Under the pieces are notes generated by a model. The model was not told where the DNA came from and ran no database searches. It was given only the letters and a program-made list of their open reading frames with translations. Source: Rhodoferax koreense (GTDB lineage: Bacteria > Pseudomonadota > Gammaproteobacteria > Burkholderiales > Burkholderiaceae_C). From it: a DNA stretch of 64,000 nt. The stretch is taken from positions 4,340,001 to 4,404,000 of the forward strand of contig NZ_CP019236.1 of the NCBI RefSeq assembly GCF_001955695.1, in the 5' to 3' direction. How positions within the stretch are numbered: the stretch's first letter is position 1; each line of letters opens with the position of its first letter. This document shows positions 8,777-16,861 of this stretch, one piece after another. Both the position numbers and the translations under genes were made by a program.

Positions 8777-9907
8777 TCAGGCCCGCTGGCCGATCTCGGC
8801 GACTTCGCGCGTCCAGGTCCTTGCCTGCTCACTCAGGCTCAGGCCGAGGCCGGGCCGGGTCGGCACCAGCATGCGGCCATCCTTGATCTCCAGGCGCTCG
8901 TTGAACAGCGGCTCCAGCCAGTCGAAATGCTCCACCCACGGCTCGGTGGCGTACACGGCACCGAGGTGCACGTGCAATTCCATCGCGAAATGTGGCCCGA
9001 GCGCCAGGCCGGCGTTCTCGGCCTGGGCGGCGATGCGCAGGAAGGGCGTGATGCCGCCGACGCGCGGTGCGTCGGGCATTAGGTAGTCGGCCGCACGGTG
9101 GCGGATCAACTCGGCGTGTTCGGCGGCCGAGGTCAGCATCTCGCCGGTGGCGATCGGCGTGTCGAACTGCGCGGCCAGCGCCGCGTGGCCCTCGTTGTCG
9201 TAGGCGTCGAGCGGCTCCTCGATCCAGACCAGGTTGAACTGCTCGAAGATGCGACACATGCGCTGTGCGGTGGGCCGGTCCCATTGCTGGTTGGCGTCGA
9301 CCATCAGCGGCGCGTGGTCGCCGAGGTGCTTGCGCACAGCCTCCACCCGTTTGATGTCGAGCGCCTGGTCGGGTTGGCCGACCTTGAGCTTGATGCCGCC
9401 GATGCCGCGCTCGCGCGAAGCCGCGGCGTTGACCAGCAACTGATCGAGCGGCGTGTGCAGGAAGCCACCCGACGTGTTGTAGCAGCGTACGGAATCGCGC
9501 TGCGAACCCAGCAGCTTGGACAGCGACAGGCCGGCGCGGCGCGCCTTCAGGTCGTACAGCGCGACGTCGAAGGCCCCGATGGCCTGCACCGCCATGCCGC
9601 TGCGGCCCACCGAGGCACCGGCCCACTGCAGCTTGGTCCAGAGCCTGGAGATGTCGCTCGGGTCTTCGCCGATGAGGGCCGGTGCGATCTCCTTCGCATG
9701 CGCGAACTGGCCCGGGCCGCCGGCGCGTTTCGAGTAGCTGAAACCCAGGCCCCTGTGGCCGTCGCGGGTCTCGATCTCGGCGAACAACATGGCGATCTCG
9801 GTCATCGGCTTCTGCCGGCCGGTGAGCACCTTGGCGTCGCTGATCGGGTTGGCCAGCGGCAGGTAGCAGGAAGAAATGCGGACGTGGGTGATGCTGTCGT
9901 GGGTCAT
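8777..9907 (-). CDS. L-talarate/galactarate dehydratase (enolase superfamily)
   Basis: A 376-residue mandelate-racemase-type enzyme. Segments such as SDAKVLTGRQKP, FSYSKRAGG, CYNTSGGFLHTPLDQ and GGIKLKVGQP match the Salmonella L-talarate/galactarate dehydratase as I recall it. Catalytic residues are Lys173/Lys175 (KLK), metal ligands Asp204, Glu230 and Glu256, and His306 in LGPHFAME. It should dehydrate galactarate to 5-keto-4-deoxyglucarate, feeding the gudD operon pathway on the opposite strand. It follows the Bug binding-protein gene by 9 bases, so the two are probably cotranscribed and controlled by the neighbouring LacI regulator. Confidence 0.88.
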   Translation of the reverse strand: MTHDSITHVRISSCYLPLANPISDAKVLTGRQKPMTEIAMLFAEIETRDGHRGLGFSYSKRAGGPGQFAHAKEIAPALIGEDPSDISRLWTKLQWAGASVGRSGMAVQAIGAFDVALYDLKARRAGLSLSKLLGSQRDSVRCYNTSGGFLHTPLDQLLVNAAASRERGIGGIKLKVGQPDQALDIKRVEAVRKHLGDHAPLMVDANQQWDRPTAQRMCRIFEQFNLVWIEEPLDAYDNEGHAALAAQFDTPIATGEMLTSAAEHAELIRHRAADYLMPDAPRVGGITPFLRIAAQAENAGLALGPHFAMELHVHLGAVYATEPWVEHFDWLEPLFNERLEIKDGRMLVPTRPGLGLSLSEQARTWTREVAEIGQRA

Positions 9908-9916
9908 GGCCGTGGT

Positions 9917-10876
9917 TTATTCAATGGTGATCTTGCCGGTCTCGATGACCTTCTTCCAGCGTGCGTATTCCTGCTGCTGGAAGGTGGCGAACTCGGCCGC
10001 CGTGTTGGTCACCATCTCGAAGCCGATGCTGGTGAACTGGTCCTTGACCTTGGGGCTGTTCAAGGCCTCGACGAAGGCGGCATGGGCCTTCTCCCGCACG
10101 GCTGGTGGCAGGCCCTTGGGCGCCACGATCGCCTGCCAGGACGTGACCTCCACATTCTTCACGCCGGCCTCGGCCATGGTGGGCACGTCGGGCAGCACGG
10201 GCGAGCGCTTCGCGCTGGTCACGGCCAGCGGCCGCATCTTGCCGCCCTTGATGTACTGCAGTACCGCGTTGACGTTCTGGAACGAGGCATCGACCTGACC
10301 GCCGATCAGGTCGGTGTGCGCCGGCGCGCCGCCCTTGTAGGGCACATGGATGCCCTTGGTGCCCGTCTCCTGCCAGAACAGTTCGGCCGTGAGGTGATCG
10401 CTGGAGCCGTTGCCGGCCGAGGCGAAGGTCATCTTGCCGGGATTGGCTTTCTCAAAGGCGATCACGTCGGCCAGGCTCTTGTGCGGCGAATTCGCCGGCA
10501 CCACGAGCACGTTGGGCGACTGCACGGCCACCGTGATGTGGTCGAAGTCCTTCAGCGCATCGAACTGCAGCCCCTTGATCAGGTGCGGCACGATGACCAG
10601 CGGGCCGAGCGAGGTAACCAGGAAGGTATAGCCGTCCGGCGCGGCGCGCTTGACGAAGGTGGCGCCGATGGTGCCGGTGGCCCCGGCCCGGTTGTCCACC
10701 AGGAAGGACTGCTTGAACTTCTCCGTGAGGAACGGTCCCACCGCGCGCGCGACCTGATCGGTCGAGCCGCCAGGCGGGAAAGGTACGACCAGGGTCACCG
10801 CCTTCTCGGGCCAGTTTTGCGCGTGCGCGCCGAGCAAACACAGGCCGAGAGCGGCAGCGGTCAGGTATTTCTTCAT
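9917..10876 (-). CDS. Bug-family (TctC) solute-binding protein
   Basis: A periplasmic binding protein of 319 residues, with a signal peptide ending at AHA about residue 19. Bug signatures are VTLVVPFPPGGSTDQVAR near the N-terminus, NRAGATGTIGA and GKMTFASAGNGSSDHLTAELF. Bug proteins bind small carboxylates, often for tripartite tricarboxylate transporters. No TctA/TctB membrane subunits occur in the window, so it either uses a distant transporter or acts as a sensor. Coupling to the galactarate dehydratase gene suggests an aldarate ligand. The ATG at 10876 has a GGAGA ribosome site; the upstream promoter holds a LacI-type operator. Confidence 0.9.
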   Translation of the reverse strand: MKKYLTAAALGLCLLGAHAQNWPEKAVTLVVPFPPGGSTDQVARAVGPFLTEKFKQSFLVDNRAGATGTIGATFVKRAAPDGYTFLVTSLGPLVIVPHLIKGLQFDALKDFDHITVAVQSPNVLVVPANSPHKSLADVIAFEKANPGKMTFASAGNGSSDHLTAELFWQETGTKGIHVPYKGGAPAHTDLIGGQVDASFQNVNAVLQYIKGGKMRPLAVTSAKRSPVLPDVPTMAEAGVKNVEVTSWQAIVAPKGLPPAVREKAHAAFVEALNSPKVKDQFTSIGFEMVTNTAAEFATFQQQEYARWKKVIETGKITIE

Positions 10877-10926
10877 TCGGGTCTCCGGGTGGGCGCCGCT
10901 GTTGCGGTCGATGCTTTGAGATGCAA

Positions 10927-10954
10927 ATGATAACGTTGTCAGTCTCACCGTCAA
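10927..10954 (-). promoter_or_regulatory. Promoter and LacI-type operator of the Bug/galactarate dehydratase operon
   Basis: On the minus strand TTGACG (10949-10954) is followed after 16 bases by TATCAT (10927-10932). The 14-base near-palindrome TGATAACGTTGTCA at 10928-10941 covers the -10 box and part of the spacer. The AACGTT core is typical of LacI/GntR-like regulators, and the gene for such a regulator starts about 100 bases away. Binding here would block RNA polymerase. Confidence 0.6.
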
Positions 10955-11016
10955 GCGCTTCATGCCTCGGGTTTACCCTAGCGCTCACGATGCAGGATGG
11001 GAATAATCACGGACCG

Positions 11017-11035
11017 TAAAATGCCAACGTTGTCA
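11017..11035 (+). promoter_or_regulatory. -10 box and autoregulatory operator of the LacI-type gene
   Basis: TAAAAT at 11017-11022 is a good -10 hexamer; the -35 region is poor. It is followed directly by TGCCAACGTTGTCA at 11022-11035, which shares its AACGTTGTCA half with the operator of the divergent Bug gene. Transcription starting inside this operator fits translation from the ATG at 11057 rather than from 10997 or 11021. Autoregulation is inferred. Confidence 0.55.
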
Positions 11036-11056
11036 AACGTCATCCCGCCATTGCCG

Positions 11057-12067
11057 ATGCATCCAGCAACCCCATTCAAAGCCGCCACCCTGCATGACGT
11101 CGCCCGCCAGGCCGGGGTGTCGCCGATCACCGCTTCCAGGGCGCTGAGCAATCCGAAGCTGGTTTCGGAAAACACCATCCTCAAGGTTCAGGCGGCGGCG
11201 CAAGCCGTCGGCTACATCCCCAACCTGCTGGCCGGCGGGCTGAAGTCGAAACGCAGCCTGATGGTCGCCGGCCTGGTGCCGACGATTTCGGTGGCGCAGT
11301 TCCTGCCGACGGTGCAGGCGTTGACCGAAACGCTTGCGGATGCGGGATACCAGTTGATCCTGGGCCAGACGGGCTACGACCATGCGCGCGAGGAGGCCCT
11401 CATCAACACCATGATCAGCCGGCGCGCGGACGGCATCGTGTTCACGGGGCTGGTGCACTCGGCCACCGCCAGGGAACGCCTGCGGCGCGTCGGCATCCCG
11501 GTGGTGGAGACCTGGGACCTCAGCGAGCGGCCCATCGACATGCTGGTGGGGTTTTCGCACCTGAAGGTGGGCAGCGCCATTGCCGGCTATTTCCTCGGCA
11601 AGGGCTGGCAACGCGTGGGCATCGCCACCGGGGATGACCACCGCGGCGCACTGCGTCGCGAGGGTTTCCTGGCCACGATCGGCAAAGACGTGCCCACCGC
11701 CGTGGTGCCGGCACCGAGCAGCCTGGCGCTCGGCCGTCGGGCTCTGGCCGATCTGCTGCGGCAGGACCCCAAGCTGCAGGCCGTGTATTGCAGTTCGGAC
11801 CAACTGGCCCAAGGCGTGCTGGCCGAGGCGCAGGCCCGCGGCATCCGTGTGCCGCAGGAGCTGGCCGTCTGCGGCTTCGGCAATGCGGATTTCGCGGCGC
11901 ACATGCAACCTTCGCTGACCACCGTGCACGTGGACGGCGCGGCGATCGGGAGGCTGGCCGCGCAACTCGTGATCGACCGCTGCAACGACACGCCGATCCA
12001 GAACCCCGTGGTGGACGTGGGCTTCAGCATCATCGAGCGGCGCTCGACGTCACTGAGCCAGGCCTGA
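11057..12067 (+). CDS. LacI-family transcriptional regulator (GntR-like)
   Basis: A 336-residue repressor with an N-terminal helix-turn-helix and hinge (TLHDVARQAGVSPITASRAL, then IPNLLAGGLKS) and a periplasmic-binding-protein-like sensor domain with conserved VVETWDL and SSDQLAQGVL. The start at 11057 is chosen because an operator with a -10 box lies at 11017-11035. In-frame ATGs at 10997 and 11021 would place that operator in coding sequence. It is divergent from the Bug gene and galactarate dehydratase and should control them, with an aldarate as plausible effector. It is a close paralogue of the LacI regulator at 36.8-37.8 kb. Confidence 0.9.
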   Translation: MHPATPFKAATLHDVARQAGVSPITASRALSNPKLVSENTILKVQAAAQAVGYIPNLLAGGLKSKRSLMVAGLVPTISVAQFLPTVQALTETLADAGYQLILGQTGYDHAREEALINTMISRRADGIVFTGLVHSATARERLRRVGIPVVETWDLSERPIDMLVGFSHLKVGSAIAGYFLGKGWQRVGIATGDDHRGALRREGFLATIGKDVPTAVVPAPSSLALGRRALADLLRQDPKLQAVYCSSDQLAQGVLAEAQARGIRVPQELAVCGFGNADFAAHMQPSLTTVHVDGAAIGRLAAQLVIDRCNDTPIQNPVVDVGFSIIERRSTSLSQA

Positions 12068-12092
12068 AGCCCAACCGCTCGCCGCCAGCCGG

Positions 12093-15000
12093 TCAGGGCC
12101 CCAGCGCATGCACGGCCAGCACTTCGGCCGGCAGCACCGATCGTGCGAGCGGTACCAGGTGCCGGTGGTGCGTGAACAACAACACCTGACCGCCTTCGGC
12201 GAACCGCGCCAGGGCCTTGAACATTTGCGCGGCACGTTCATCGTCGGAGGTCATCAACACGTCGTCGAGCACCAACGGCATGGCGCGTTCCGGGCTGCGC
12301 TGCAACTCCAGCGCGGCCAGGCGCAGCGCGAGGTAGAGCTGGTCGGCCGTGCCCTCGCTCATGGCCTCGACGCCGATGGCGCGGCCTTCGGCGTCGACGG
12401 CCTGCAGTGCGGGTTTGTCGCCGGCCTCGTCGACGCGCAAGCGTCGGTAACGGCCGCCAGTGACGAGTGCGAAGTAGTCCGAAGCCAGCGTCACCATCGG
12501 CCCCTGTGCGCGTTCGCGAAAACGCCGTAGCGCTTCCTGCAAGAGGCTCTCCGCCATCTTCAGCTGCGCCCAGGGCCGGACCGCGGCGCGGTAACGCGCG
12601 GCCGCCGACTCCATGGCCTCGCGCGCCTCGGCGGCCGCGCCCGAGGTGTCGATCGCCTCGAAGGCCTGGCGCGCCGCCAGTTGATTCGCCAGGGCTTCGT
12701 CGATGCGCGCCTGCAGCAGGGGCAGCGCGGCTTCGATGCGCGCGCGTTCGGCATCGGTGCCGGCCGTGTCCAGGTCGGCGACGACTTCGCGCAGGGCATC
12801 GACGGAGCGCGCCGAGGCGGCGGCGAGTTGGGCCGCAAGTCTGGTCACGTCCTGCTGCAGGCGGCGGCCGGTTTCGGCGCGCAGCTCGGCCTGCGGCAGT
12901 TCGTCCACGGTGGCCACGCCGGCCATGGCGCACAGGTCCTGCAGGACGGCGGCACCGGCCTGGCCCTGGCGCCGGGCCTGGTCGAACTGGCGGCGTGCGG
13001 CGCCGGCGCGGCGTTCGAGTTCGGCAGCCCGTGATTCGCCCGCCGAAGCCTCGGCGGTGCGGCGCTGCAGCTGATCGATGAAGTCGCCCAGATGGCTGGG
13101 CGCCGCTTCCTGCAGCAGCGTGGCCAGCGCCGCGGCGTCGCGGGCCAGTGCGTCTTCGAGCGCCTGGGCCCGGTCGATGCTGGCCTGCTGCTGGTGCAGC
13201 ACGGCCTGGGCCTGGGCCAGGCCCGCGAACTCGGCCAGCCGCGCCTTGACTGCGGCGGGTGTGCTGTGCGGTGCCAGGCGCAGGCGTTGAGTCCAGCCGG
13301 CACGGGCCTCGGCATTGGCCGCATGTTCGGCCTGCCGCGCAGCGACGTCGGCCTCGGCGGCGGCAAGCTCGGCGCGCCACTGCTGCTGTTGCGCGGCCCG
13401 GGCCTCGGCACGGGCCGCGGTTTCGACCTGCGCCTGCAGCCAGCCGCGCGCCTGCTGCACCAGCGCCGCGAGCGAGGGGCTCGCCGGCGTCTCCTGGCCG
13501 GCGGCGCGCAGTGCGGCCTGCAGGTCCGACAGCGCGGCTTGCACGGCTTCGCCCAGGTCGGCCGACTCGCGCTGCAAGTCGGCATGTTGCTGCGCCAGTT
13601 CCAGCGCCTGCGCACGGCGCTGTTGCCAGTCGCGCAGCACGGCCGGGTCGTGGGCAGGCAGGCCGGCCGCGACCAGCCGGGCTCGCCAGTCCATGGCCGC
13701 CTGGTCTTGCCGACGCTGCCAATCGGCGCGGGCCAGCCCGTGGGCCTGGCGGGCGGCCTGGTTCTCCTGGATGCGCAAGCCGCATTCGGCGGCCTGTGCC
13801 GCGCGCTCCGCACCTTCGCGCAACAGGTCGGCCTGGCGGTCGGCTTCGGCCTGGGCCTGTTCGAAACGCTCGGCGAGTGCGGCAAGGGCGTCAACGTCGA
13901 CGCTGGGCCCGGGCAAGCGCTTGAACTCTCGCCACAAACCGTGCCGGCGTTCGCGCGCGGCCTGCAACGTCTGCGCCGTGACGAGTTCGCCCACGGCCGC
14001 GAGTTGCTGCTGCCGTCGCAGGTGGACCTGCAGGTCCTGCTGCAACTGCATGTCCTCTCTGACCAGGGCCAGGCCTTCGGCCTCGCGCGCCGCCATGGCC
14101 TGTTCGGCCTGGGCGATCTCACCCGCGAGCAGCGGCCGCGCAGTCTGCAAGCTGGCCGCGTCGGGCATGCCGAGTTCGTGCAGCGCCTGGCCGAGCCGGC
14201 GCGCCGTGGCATCCACGTCGCGCTGCAGCTCGGTCTGGCGCGATGCGCCTTCGCTCCAGGCCTGGGCGTGCTGCAAGGCGGCGTCGAGCGCGGCGACCAC
14301 CGATGCGAACACGGGCGTGGCCGCGTCGCCCACGCCAAGGCTGGCCTGCAATTGGGCCGCGGTACGGGCGACCCGTGCCTGCGCATCGGCAAGCGCCTGG
14401 GCCACGCGCGCGCCATCGGCCAGCAGTTCGTCCAGGGCCAGGCGCTCGGCGGCCGTGGGTGCGACGGCCAGCAGTGCCGCCACGCCCTGCCCGGTCTCGA
14501 TCTGCGCGGCCTGCTCGGCCAGGGCCTGGCCGCCGGCCTGCAGAGCCGCGCGGGTCTGCAACAGTTCGGGCCGCTGGCGCCGCACGGCCGCGAAATCCTG
14601 CACCAGGCGTTCGACCGCGGCCGCGTGCCGGGTGAGCCCGGGTTCGAGGCGCAGCGCGGCCTGGGCGTCGGCGCAGGCGTCGATCTCGGCCTGGGCTTCG
14701 GCCATCTGCTGCTGCACGGTGGCCAGGGTCTGCTGGGCGGCGAGCCGTTGTTCGCGCGCATCGGCGGGCAAGGCCGGCACCGGGCCGAGCTGCACGCTGT
14801 CGGCCAGCGCCTGGTCGCGCTGGCGCAGCAGCGGCTGCACCGCACGCAGTTCGGTGAGCGTGGCCGCGCGCTGACGCAGCGCGGCCATCTCAGCCTGCAG
14901 GGCCTGCAGCTGCTCGCCGGCTGCGTCGAGCGCGCGTTGCCGCTCGCGCCAGGCCTCGGGCCGCACCAGGGCCTTCTTCAGCGCTTGCTTGTGCTCTTCG

Positions 15001-15590
15001 AGCTGACGGGCCGCGTCGTTGATCACGGCCTGGGCCGAGCGCGGGCCGTAGTAGGCCTTGGCGTCCTCCTGCAAGGTGGCCAGCAGCGCCTTCACGCCCT
15101 GCAGGCCGGCGCTGGCCTCGAACAGCGCCGCACCGAGCTCCCCTTCGCCCTGCACCAGTTGCCGGCCGCCTTCGCGCAGCCGGGCATGGTCCAGGCCGAA
15201 GCCGAGTTCGAAACGCGCCCGGTCCAGCCCGCCGGTCAGGGCCTGCACGACGGCCGCGTTCGCCGGGCTGTGCAGCAGCGGCTCGCCGGTGAGCGGGTCG
15301 GCCGCGGTGAGCGCGTCCTTGTTCTTCTTGCGCCGCGCGAGCGCCAGCGGCGTGCCATCGGCCTGTTCGAACACACCGGCCAGCAGCAGTTGCGCGTTGT
15401 CGTGCACGAAGTTGTCGGCGCTGCGCAGCGGGATGCCGAAACGCAGGTCGCCGATGGCGCGCAAGGCGGAGGACTTGCCGGCCTCGTTCGGCCCGTAGAC
15501 CAGGTGAAGCCGCGCGGGTGTGGCGCCGAAGTCGAGCACACGACCGGTGAAGGGCCCGAAGGCCTGGAGGAAGAGCTTGCGGATCTTCAT
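12093..15590 (-). CDS. SbcC/YhaN-like AAA ATPase with long coiled coil
   Basis: A large SMC/Rad50-type ATPase of 1165 residues. The N-terminus has Walker A GPNEAGKS at 33-40. A very long Ala/Gln/Arg/Glu-rich region forms the coiled-coil arms. The C-terminal lobe holds the ABC signature MSEGTADQLYLALRLAAL and Walker B MPLVLDDVLMTSDD. It pairs with the overlapping upstream nuclease gene (stop and start share ATGA) like SbcD with SbcC or YhaO with YhaN. Such pairs process DNA ends and hairpins. It has no zinc-hook CXXC that I can see, which favours the YhaN subgroup. Its low-complexity, high-GC coding sequence opens many spurious frames on the other strand. Confidence 0.88.
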   Translation of the reverse strand: MKIRKLFLQAFGPFTGRVLDFGATPARLHLVYGPNEAGKSSALRAIGDLRFGIPLRSADNFVHDNAQLLLAGVFEQADGTPLALARRKKNKDALTAADPLTGEPLLHSPANAAVVQALTGGLDRARFELGFGLDHARLREGGRQLVQGEGELGAALFEASAGLQGVKALLATLQEDAKAYYGPRSAQAVINDAARQLEEHKQALKKALVRPEAWRERQRALDAAGEQLQALQAEMAALRQRAATLTELRAVQPLLRQRDQALADSVQLGPVPALPADAREQRLAAQQTLATVQQQMAEAQAEIDACADAQAALRLEPGLTRHAAAVERLVQDFAAVRRQRPELLQTRAALQAGGQALAEQAAQIETGQGVAALLAVAPTAAERLALDELLADGARVAQALADAQARVARTAAQLQASLGVGDAATPVFASVVAALDAALQHAQAWSEGASRQTELQRDVDATARRLGQALHELGMPDAASLQTARPLLAGEIAQAEQAMAAREAEGLALVREDMQLQQDLQVHLRRQQQLAAVGELVTAQTLQAARERRHGLWREFKRLPGPSVDVDALAALAERFEQAQAEADRQADLLREGAERAAQAAECGLRIQENQAARQAHGLARADWQRRQDQAAMDWRARLVAAGLPAHDPAVLRDWQQRRAQALELAQQHADLQRESADLGEAVQAALSDLQAALRAAGQETPASPSLAALVQQARGWLQAQVETAARAEARAAQQQQWRAELAAAEADVAARQAEHAANAEARAGWTQRLRLAPHSTPAAVKARLAEFAGLAQAQAVLHQQQASIDRAQALEDALARDAAALATLLQEAAPSHLGDFIDQLQRRTAEASAGESRAAELERRAGAARRQFDQARRQGQAGAAVLQDLCAMAGVATVDELPQAELRAETGRRLQQDVTRLAAQLAAASARSVDALREVVADLDTAGTDAERARIEAALPLLQARIDEALANQLAARQAFEAIDTSGAAAEAREAMESAAARYRAAVRPWAQLKMAESLLQEALRRFRERAQGPMVTLASDYFALVTGGRYRRLRVDEAGDKPALQAVDAEGRAIGVEAMSEGTADQLYLALRLAALELQRSPERAMPLVLDDVLMTSDDERAAQMFKALARFAEGGQVLLFTHHRHLVPLARSVLPAEVLAVHALGP

Positions 15591-16861
15591 GCCGGATTGG
15601 CGTTCAATCGGGCCAGCAGCGTGGCTTCGGCTTCCATCAAGAGTCCGCGCAGGGACTCGGGATCGGCCAGTACCGGCAGGTCGCCCGCCTGTCCGGCCAA
15701 AACCTCCGCGGGCAGCTTGTGCAGCACGTCGCCGAGCATGCGTGCCGACCAGTCGGCCAGCCGCGCGGGATCGGCCGCAAGTTCATCCACGAGGCGAACG
15801 AGTTCGGCCACGGCATCCTGCCCCTGGGCGATACGCGCTCGGTCCACGGGGGAAGACACGGCCAGCCGTACCTGCTCGATCCAGACCTCGGCACCGGGCA
15901 CGTCCTGCGCCGCGGCGTGCACCATGGCAGCGAGCGTGCCGGGCTGGCGCGCCTCTTCGGCCTGCAGCGCGGTCTGGCCGACGAGATGGATGCGCATGGC
16001 GTGCAGCCGGTCACCGCCCGCGCCCTCCTCGGCGGCATCGGCCAGCGCCCGCGCAACGCGCTGCGTGGCCGCGCCGAGCTGATCGATGCCGTCGAGCGGG
16101 ACCGTGCACTGGTGCCAGCGCACCACGTCCAGCGGCACGAACACGGCGTCGACGGCGCCCCCATGCACCGTGACGAGTTCACAGCCCTTGGCACCGGTCT
16201 CGTTCGCGTGCCGGCCCTGCAGGTTGCCGGGAAACACCACGCGCGGCGCAGCCTCGCTCACCACCTGGCGCGCATGCACGTGGCCCAGGGCCCAATAGTC
16301 GTAGCCCTTGGCGCGCAGCACCGGCAGGCTGGTCGGCGCATAGGTGTCGTGCCCGGCCGCGCCGGTGAGGCTGGTGTGCAGCAGGCCGATGTTGAAGACG
16401 CCGGGCACGGGCTCGGGATAGTTCGGCACGAAATCCTCGTCCACCGCACGGTCCGGAAAACTGCGGCCGTGCAGTGCCACGCCGAGTTCTCGCAGCAGCA
16501 CCGTTTCCGCCGCGCGACTGCCAAAGACCTTCACCTGTTCGGGCAGCGGCAATTGCCGGCTGATCACCCCCTGCGCGTCGTGGTTGCCCTGCACGACGAA
16601 CACGGCCGTGCCGGCGCGCACCAGCCGCACCATCTGCTCGCGAAAGAACAGGCCGGTGTGGAAGTCGGGCCAGTCGCGGTCGTACAGATCGCCGGCCAGC
16701 AGCACGAAATGCACCTGCTCGCGCAGTGCCAGATCGACCAGTTGCACCAGCGCGCGGCGTGTGGCGTTGCGCAGCCGCTCGACCGGTGCGCCTGCATAGC
16801 GGCCGAGGCCGCGCAGCGGGCTGTCGATGTGCAGGTCGGCCGCGTGGATGAAACGAATCAA
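15587..16861 (-). CDS. SbcD/YhaO-like DNA repair exonuclease (metallophosphoesterase)
   Basis: A 424-residue calcineurin-type nuclease with two-metal motifs in order: DLHIDSPL near residue 9, LLAGDLYDRD, QGNHDAQG and GHVHARQ. The C-terminal part is the helical capping or partner-binding region. It should form the nuclease subunit of a complex with the coiled-coil ATPase encoded next, whose ATG overlaps its stop. The start is a TTG at 16861 inside the last codons of hutF, giving MIRFIHAADLH as expected for the family. So hutF, nuclease and ATPase are one translationally coupled run. Confidence 0.88.
   Translation of the reverse strand: MIRFIHAADLHIDSPLRGLGRYAGAPVERLRNATRRALVQLVDLALREQVHFVLLAGDLYDRDWPDFHTGLFFREQMVRLVRAGTAVFVVQGNHDAQGVISRQLPLPEQVKVFGSRAAETVLLRELGVALHGRSFPDRAVDEDFVPNYPEPVPGVFNIGLLHTSLTGAAGHDTYAPTSLPVLRAKGYDYWALGHVHARQVVSEAAPRVVFPGNLQGRHANETGAKGCELVTVHGGAVDAVFVPLDVVRWHQCTVPLDGIDQLGAATQRVARALADAAEEGAGGDRLHAMRIHLVGQTALQAEEARQPGTLAAMVHAAAQDVPGAEVWIEQVRLAVSSPVDRARIAQGQDAVAELVRLVDELAADPARLADWSARMLGDVLHKLPAEVLAGQAGDLPVLADPESLRGLLMEAEATLLARLNANPA

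Noticed and set aside
12467..16173. Long plus-strand open frames opposite the SbcC/SbcD-like genes
   Set aside because: They mirror the Ala/Arg/Gln-rich codons of the minus-strand genes, have low-complexity composition and no recognisable domain. Typical high-GC shadows.
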